Assembly: GCA_002406055.1 (NCBI GenBank)
Contig: DHMZ01000123.1
Location: forward strand, 5,691 to 14,360
Direction: 5' to 3'
Length of the DNA stretch: 8,670 bases
DNA from: Spirochaetales bacterium UBA4629
GTDB lineage: Bacteria > Spirochaetota > Spirochaetia > Sphaerochaetales > Sphaerochaetaceae
The notes under the pieces were generated by a model that did not search any database, was not told the DNA's origin, and saw only the letters and a program-made list of their open reading frames with translations. Positions within the stretch are counted from its first letter, which is position 1; each line of letters starts with the position of its first letter. Positions 5,981-8,670 of the stretch are shown in pieces. A program made the position numbers and the translations under genes.

Positions 5981-8338
5981 ATGACACTAAATGATTTGAA
6001 AGTTGGAGAGAGTGCAACAATTCTATCTGTTGATGCCTCAAAAGAATTAAGGCATCACTTTTTAGACATGGGTCTTACTCCGGAGACAACTGTAACTTTA
6101 ACTAAGGTTGCTCCTATGGGTGACCCTCTTGAATTAAATGTCAGAGGATATGAGTTAACACTTCGCTCTGATGATGCGAAAAAAATAGTTGTAGCTAAGA
6201 CAGAATGTCCAGTTTCTAATGATAAGCCGTCACTAGATGAAGTAGACAACGATTCCGACCATCCTCACATTGGAGAGAGTGGTATCTATCACGATAAAAG
6301 TGAAAAGATTGTTATTCCAGAAGAGAAGAGAGTTGTCTTTGCCCTTGCTGGCAACCAGAATTGTGGAAAAACAACACTTTTTAACCAACTAACAGGATCA
6401 AATCAACATGTAGGAAATTTTCCTGGTGTTACTGTCGACAGAAAGGATGGCACAGTTAGAGGAGAGAACGCTACAGTTGTAGATCTTCCTGGAATTTATT
6501 CTCTTTCTCCATTTACTAGTGAAGAGATTGTAACAAGAGATTTTCTTCTTAAAGACAAGCCTGATGGGATTATTAATATAATCGATGCAACAAATATTGA
6601 GAGAAACTTATTTTTAACGTTGCAGCTTCTTGAGTTGAATATTCCACTCGTTATTGCTCTAAACATGATGGATGAAGTTAGAGAGAATGGTGGTACTATA
6701 AATGTAAATAAGCTTGAATCAATACTAGGCGTTCCTGTTGTTCCAATTTCGGCTAGTAAAGATGAAGGAGTAGAGGAACTTATTGAGCATGCTATCCATG
6801 TTGCACGTTACAAAGAGCTTCCTCTTAGACAAGATTTTTGTCAAAAAGATGGTAAGACTGAAGAAGTCGCCGTTCATAGATGCCTTCATGCCATAATGCA
6901 TTTAATTGAAGACCATGCAGAGCGAGCAGATATTCCTCTTCGTTTTGCTGCAAGTAAACTTATTGAAGAAGATAAGCCTATACTAGAGAGTCTTAATCTC
7001 GATGAAAACGAGAAAGAAACATTAGATCATATCATCAAACAACTTGAAAGTGAGAGCGGAACAGATAGAGAAGCTGCTCTTGTTGATACTCGTTTCTCTT
7101 TCATTGAGGGAGTATGCAAGCTTACAGTTGTAAAACCGCATGTCTCAAAAGCTAGAGAAAGATCAATTAAGATAGATAAAATATTAACAGGTAAGTATAC
7201 AGCCATTCCTTCGTTTATACTTATTATGGCTACTATTTTCTACTTAACATTTGGGCCTGTTGGAACTGTACTATCTAATCTTCTTGATTCTCTCATCGGG
7301 CTTTTTACTTCAACTGTAGATAAGCTTCTTTCTCTCTGGGGTGTTAATGAGGTTGTACACTCGCTTGTTATTGATGGAATATTCGCTGGAGTTGGCAGTG
7401 TATTAAGCTTTTTGCCTGTTATTGTTGTCCTATTCTTCTTTTTATCAATACTTGAAGATACTGGCTACATGGCACGTGTTAGCTTTGTAATGGATAAAGC
7501 CTTAAGAAAAATTGGTCTCTCAGGAAGAAGCTTTGTTCCTATGCTAATAGGTTTTGGTTGTTCTGTTCCTGCAATAATGGCAACAAGAACGCTCTCTTCT
7601 GATAGAGATAGAAAGATGACAATCCTTCTTGTTCCTTTTGCATCTTGCTCAGCTAAGCTCCCAATTTATGCTCTTTTCACAGCAGCTTTTTTCTCAAAAT
7701 ACAAAGCACTTGTTATGATTTCACTCTACCTTTTGGGTATTGTTGTAGGCATAATAGCTGCCTTAATAATGAAGAAGTTTGGCTTTAAAGGTAATCCAGT
7801 TCCATTTGTTCTAGAGCTTCCAAATTATCGTATGCCAACAGCAAAGTCTGTTCTCCAGTTAATGTGGGAAAAGACAAAAGACTTTGTGACAAAAGCCTTT
7901 ACGATTATATTTATCTCCTCAATTATCATATGGTTCTTAGAGTCATTTGATTGGCGTCTTAATGTTGTAAGCGATGCTTCCAATAGCTTATTGGCAATAA
8001 TTGGTTCCTTCCTTTCTCCTATCTTTAAGCCATTAGGATTTTCAGATTGGAGAATATCTACAGCATTAATTACAGGCTTTACAGCTAAGGAAAGTGTTGT
8101 TTCAACGCTTGTAATACTTCTTGGAGGTAACGCTAATTTATTGTTATCTCTATTTACACCGTTTACTGCATATGTCTTTTTAGTCTTTACGCTTTTATAT
8201 ACGCCATGTGTTGCTGCAATCGCAACAGTAAAGAGAGAACTTGGGAGATCTTGGGCAGTTACAGTTGTAGTATTACAGTGCGTAGTCGCTTATTTAGTTG
8301 CTTTTCTTGTTCATTTTATTGGCCTGATTTTCCTTTAG
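5981..8338 (+). CDS. feoB: Fused FeoA-FeoB ferrous iron transporter
   Basis: FeoB imports Fe2+ across the inner membrane using a cytoplasmic G-protein domain. FeoA is a small SH3-like partner, usually a separate protein. Here 785 residues combine both. FeoA occupies about residues 1-74 (MTLNDLKVGESATI at the start, then LRHHFLDMGLTPETTVTL). A polar, acidic, His-containing linker spans about 75-116. The G domain has G1 GNQNCGKT (124-131), NFPGVTVD (146-153), DLPG (168-171), NMMD (228-231) and SAS (257-259). A helical regulatory domain follows to about 400, then the membrane part with its Gate motifs: GFGCSVPAIMATR (524-536), PFASCSAKLPIYALF (552-566), GFTAKESVVSTL (699-710) and LLYTPCVAAIA (738-748). 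The conserved membrane cysteines C527, C556 and C743 are present. The start lies five bases after udk with no clear Shine-Dalgarno, so coupling is likely. No feoC follows. The 3' end overlaps the opposing yidD. Confidence 0.95.
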   Translation: MTLNDLKVGESATILSVDASKELRHHFLDMGLTPETTVTLTKVAPMGDPLELNVRGYELTLRSDDAKKIVVAKTECPVSNDKPSLDEVDNDSDHPHIGESGIYHDKSEKIVIPEEKRVVFALAGNQNCGKTTLFNQLTGSNQHVGNFPGVTVDRKDGTVRGENATVVDLPGIYSLSPFTSEEIVTRDFLLKDKPDGIINIIDATNIERNLFLTLQLLELNIPLVIALNMMDEVRENGGTINVNKLESILGVPVVPISASKDEGVEELIEHAIHVARYKELPLRQDFCQKDGKTEEVAVHRCLHAIMHLIEDHAERADIPLRFAASKLIEEDKPILESLNLDENEKETLDHIIKQLESESGTDREAALVDTRFSFIEGVCKLTVVKPHVSKARERSIKIDKILTGKYTAIPSFILIMATIFYLTFGPVGTVLSNLLDSLIGLFTSTVDKLLSLWGVNEVVHSLVIDGIFAGVGSVLSFLPVIVVLFFFLSILEDTGYMARVSFVMDKALRKIGLSGRSFVPMLIGFGCSVPAIMATRTLSSDRDRKMTILLVPFASCSAKLPIYALFTAAFFSKYKALVMISLYLLGIVVGIIAALIMKKFGFKGNPVPFVLELPNYRMPTAKSVLQLMWEKTKDFVTKAFTIIFISSIIIWFLESFDWRLNVVSDASNSLLAIIGSFLSPIFKPLGFSDWRISTALITGFTAKESVVSTLVILLGGNANLLLSLFTPFTAYVFLVFTLLYTPCVAAIATVKRELGRSWAVTVVVLQCVVAYLVAFLVHFIGLIFL

Positions 8339-8629
8339 ACTCTTGTCAAACCCCTTTGGTTTTCTTCTGACAATGTACTGCTCCTTTACATAGCGAAAGG
8401 AATACTTTTCAGGAATTGGATCATAGCCTCCAAAGTAGCGATTACGACACCTGAAGATACGCGCCCAGCCAAGGATAGAGCCTTTTATTGGTCCAAATTT
8501 TCTCACTGCCAAAATAAAATATGTAGAGCAAGAAGGAGTGTATCTACAGACTGCGCCGCCTTTAAGTGGACTTATAACATATCGGTAAAAGTGGACAGGA
8601 AGTAAAAATAGCTCTCTAAGTATCTTCAT
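8294..8629 (-). CDS. yidD: Membrane protein insertion efficiency factor YidD
   Basis: YidD is a small, basic, membrane-associated protein that helps YidC/Sec insert inner-membrane proteins. The 111 residues carry the family signature: an N-terminal amphipathic helix (residues 1-20), ISPL (19-22), CRYTPSCSTY (28-37), the FGPIKG segment (45-50), ARIFRC (56-61) and GGYDPIP (67-73). The cysteines C28, C34 and C61 are kept. After DPIP there is a tail of about 38 residues rich in Lys/Arg, longer than in E. coli YidD (85 residues). The last 15 codons lie opposite the 3' end of feoAB. The ATG at 8629 is the only usual start codon before an in-frame stop (TAG, plus-strand 8663-8665), but no good Shine-Dalgarno sequence precedes it. 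In many bacteria yidD sits beside rnpA and rpmH. The upstream side here lies outside the window, so that cannot be judged. Confidence 0.93.
   Translation of the reverse strand: MKILRELFLLPVHFYRYVISPLKGGAVCRYTPSCSTYFILAVRKFGPIKGSILGWARIFRCRNRYFGGYDPIPEKYSFRYVKEQYIVRRKPKGFDKSLKENQANKMNKKSN
8343..8373. repeat. Imperfect hairpin just past the feoAB stop, inside yidD
   Basis: TTGTCA (8343-8348) pairs with TGACAA (8368-8373), and AACC (8349-8352) with GGTT (8358-8361), around a CCTTT loop with a six-base bulge on the 3' side. It begins four bases after the feoAB stop, where a terminator for the plus-strand operon would be expected. No T-run follows on either strand, so it is not a standard intrinsic terminator. 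It also encodes part of the YidD tail, which may limit or explain its sequence. The pairing is seen; a role in ending or slowing convergent transcription is inferred. Confidence 0.3.
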
Positions 8630-8670
8630 GGGAGCTATTCTATTATTAAATAAGAAAGTAGACTAGTCTG

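Noticed and set aside
8236..8281. Short direct repeats (cttggg and acagt) near the feoAB 3' end
   Set aside because: They are five- or six-base repeats within conserved coding sequence, expected by chance.
8660..8669. Perfect 10-base palindrome AGACTAGTCT at the right edge
   Set aside because: It is too short, lacks a T-run, and is cut off by the window end, so no terminator or binding site can be supported.
1..8670. Search for tRNA or rRNA genes, insertion sequences, CRISPR arrays, riboswitches or defence genes
   Set aside because: Nearly all bases are explained by housekeeping genes, the only gap is 123 bases, and no repeats, terminal inverted repeats or transposase motifs were seen.

Overview
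This is an AT-rich bacterial window with densely packed genes. Six complete or near-complete genes and one truncated gene fill almost all of it, and no stretch over about 125 bases lacks a gene. The proteins are housekeeping families. The style of LepA and FtsH (a long charged N-terminal tail on FtsH, a spirochaete-like LepA G-domain) and the low GC with heavy AGA arginine use suggest an uncultured host-associated spirochaete, perhaps Sphaerochaetaceae or Treponemataceae. That placement is an impression from reading the proteins, not a search result, and a low-GC Firmicute cannot be excluded.

Layout: bases 1-431 hold the 3' end of an unrecognised, lysine-rich helical protein whose start lies left of the window. 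Bases 432-554 form the only real intergenic gap. It holds two consecutive inverted repeats and a good sigma70-type promoter (TTGTGA, 17 bases, TATTAT) just ahead of ftsH. Bases 555-8338 form a tight plus-strand run: ftsH (membrane AAA+ zinc protease), lepA (elongation factor 4), galM (aldose 1-epimerase), udk (uridine kinase) and a fused feoA-feoB (ferrous iron transporter). The gaps are 5, -4, 2 and 5 bases, so this looks like one operon with translational coupling. On the minus strand, yidD (membrane protein insertion efficiency factor) runs towards feoAB and overlaps its 3' end by 45 bases.

The genes do not form one pathway. FtsH and YidD concern membrane protein quality and insertion, LepA concerns ribosome function under stress, GalM and Udk are salvage or sugar-entry enzymes, and FeoAB imports Fe2+. 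The most notable points are the single-chain FeoA-FeoB placed last in a housekeeping operon with no visible iron-responsive promoter of its own, the dyad that runs into the ftsH -35 element, the convergent coding overlap at the right end, and the unrecognised gene at the left edge. I saw no mobile element, CRISPR array, RNA gene or convincing novel system.
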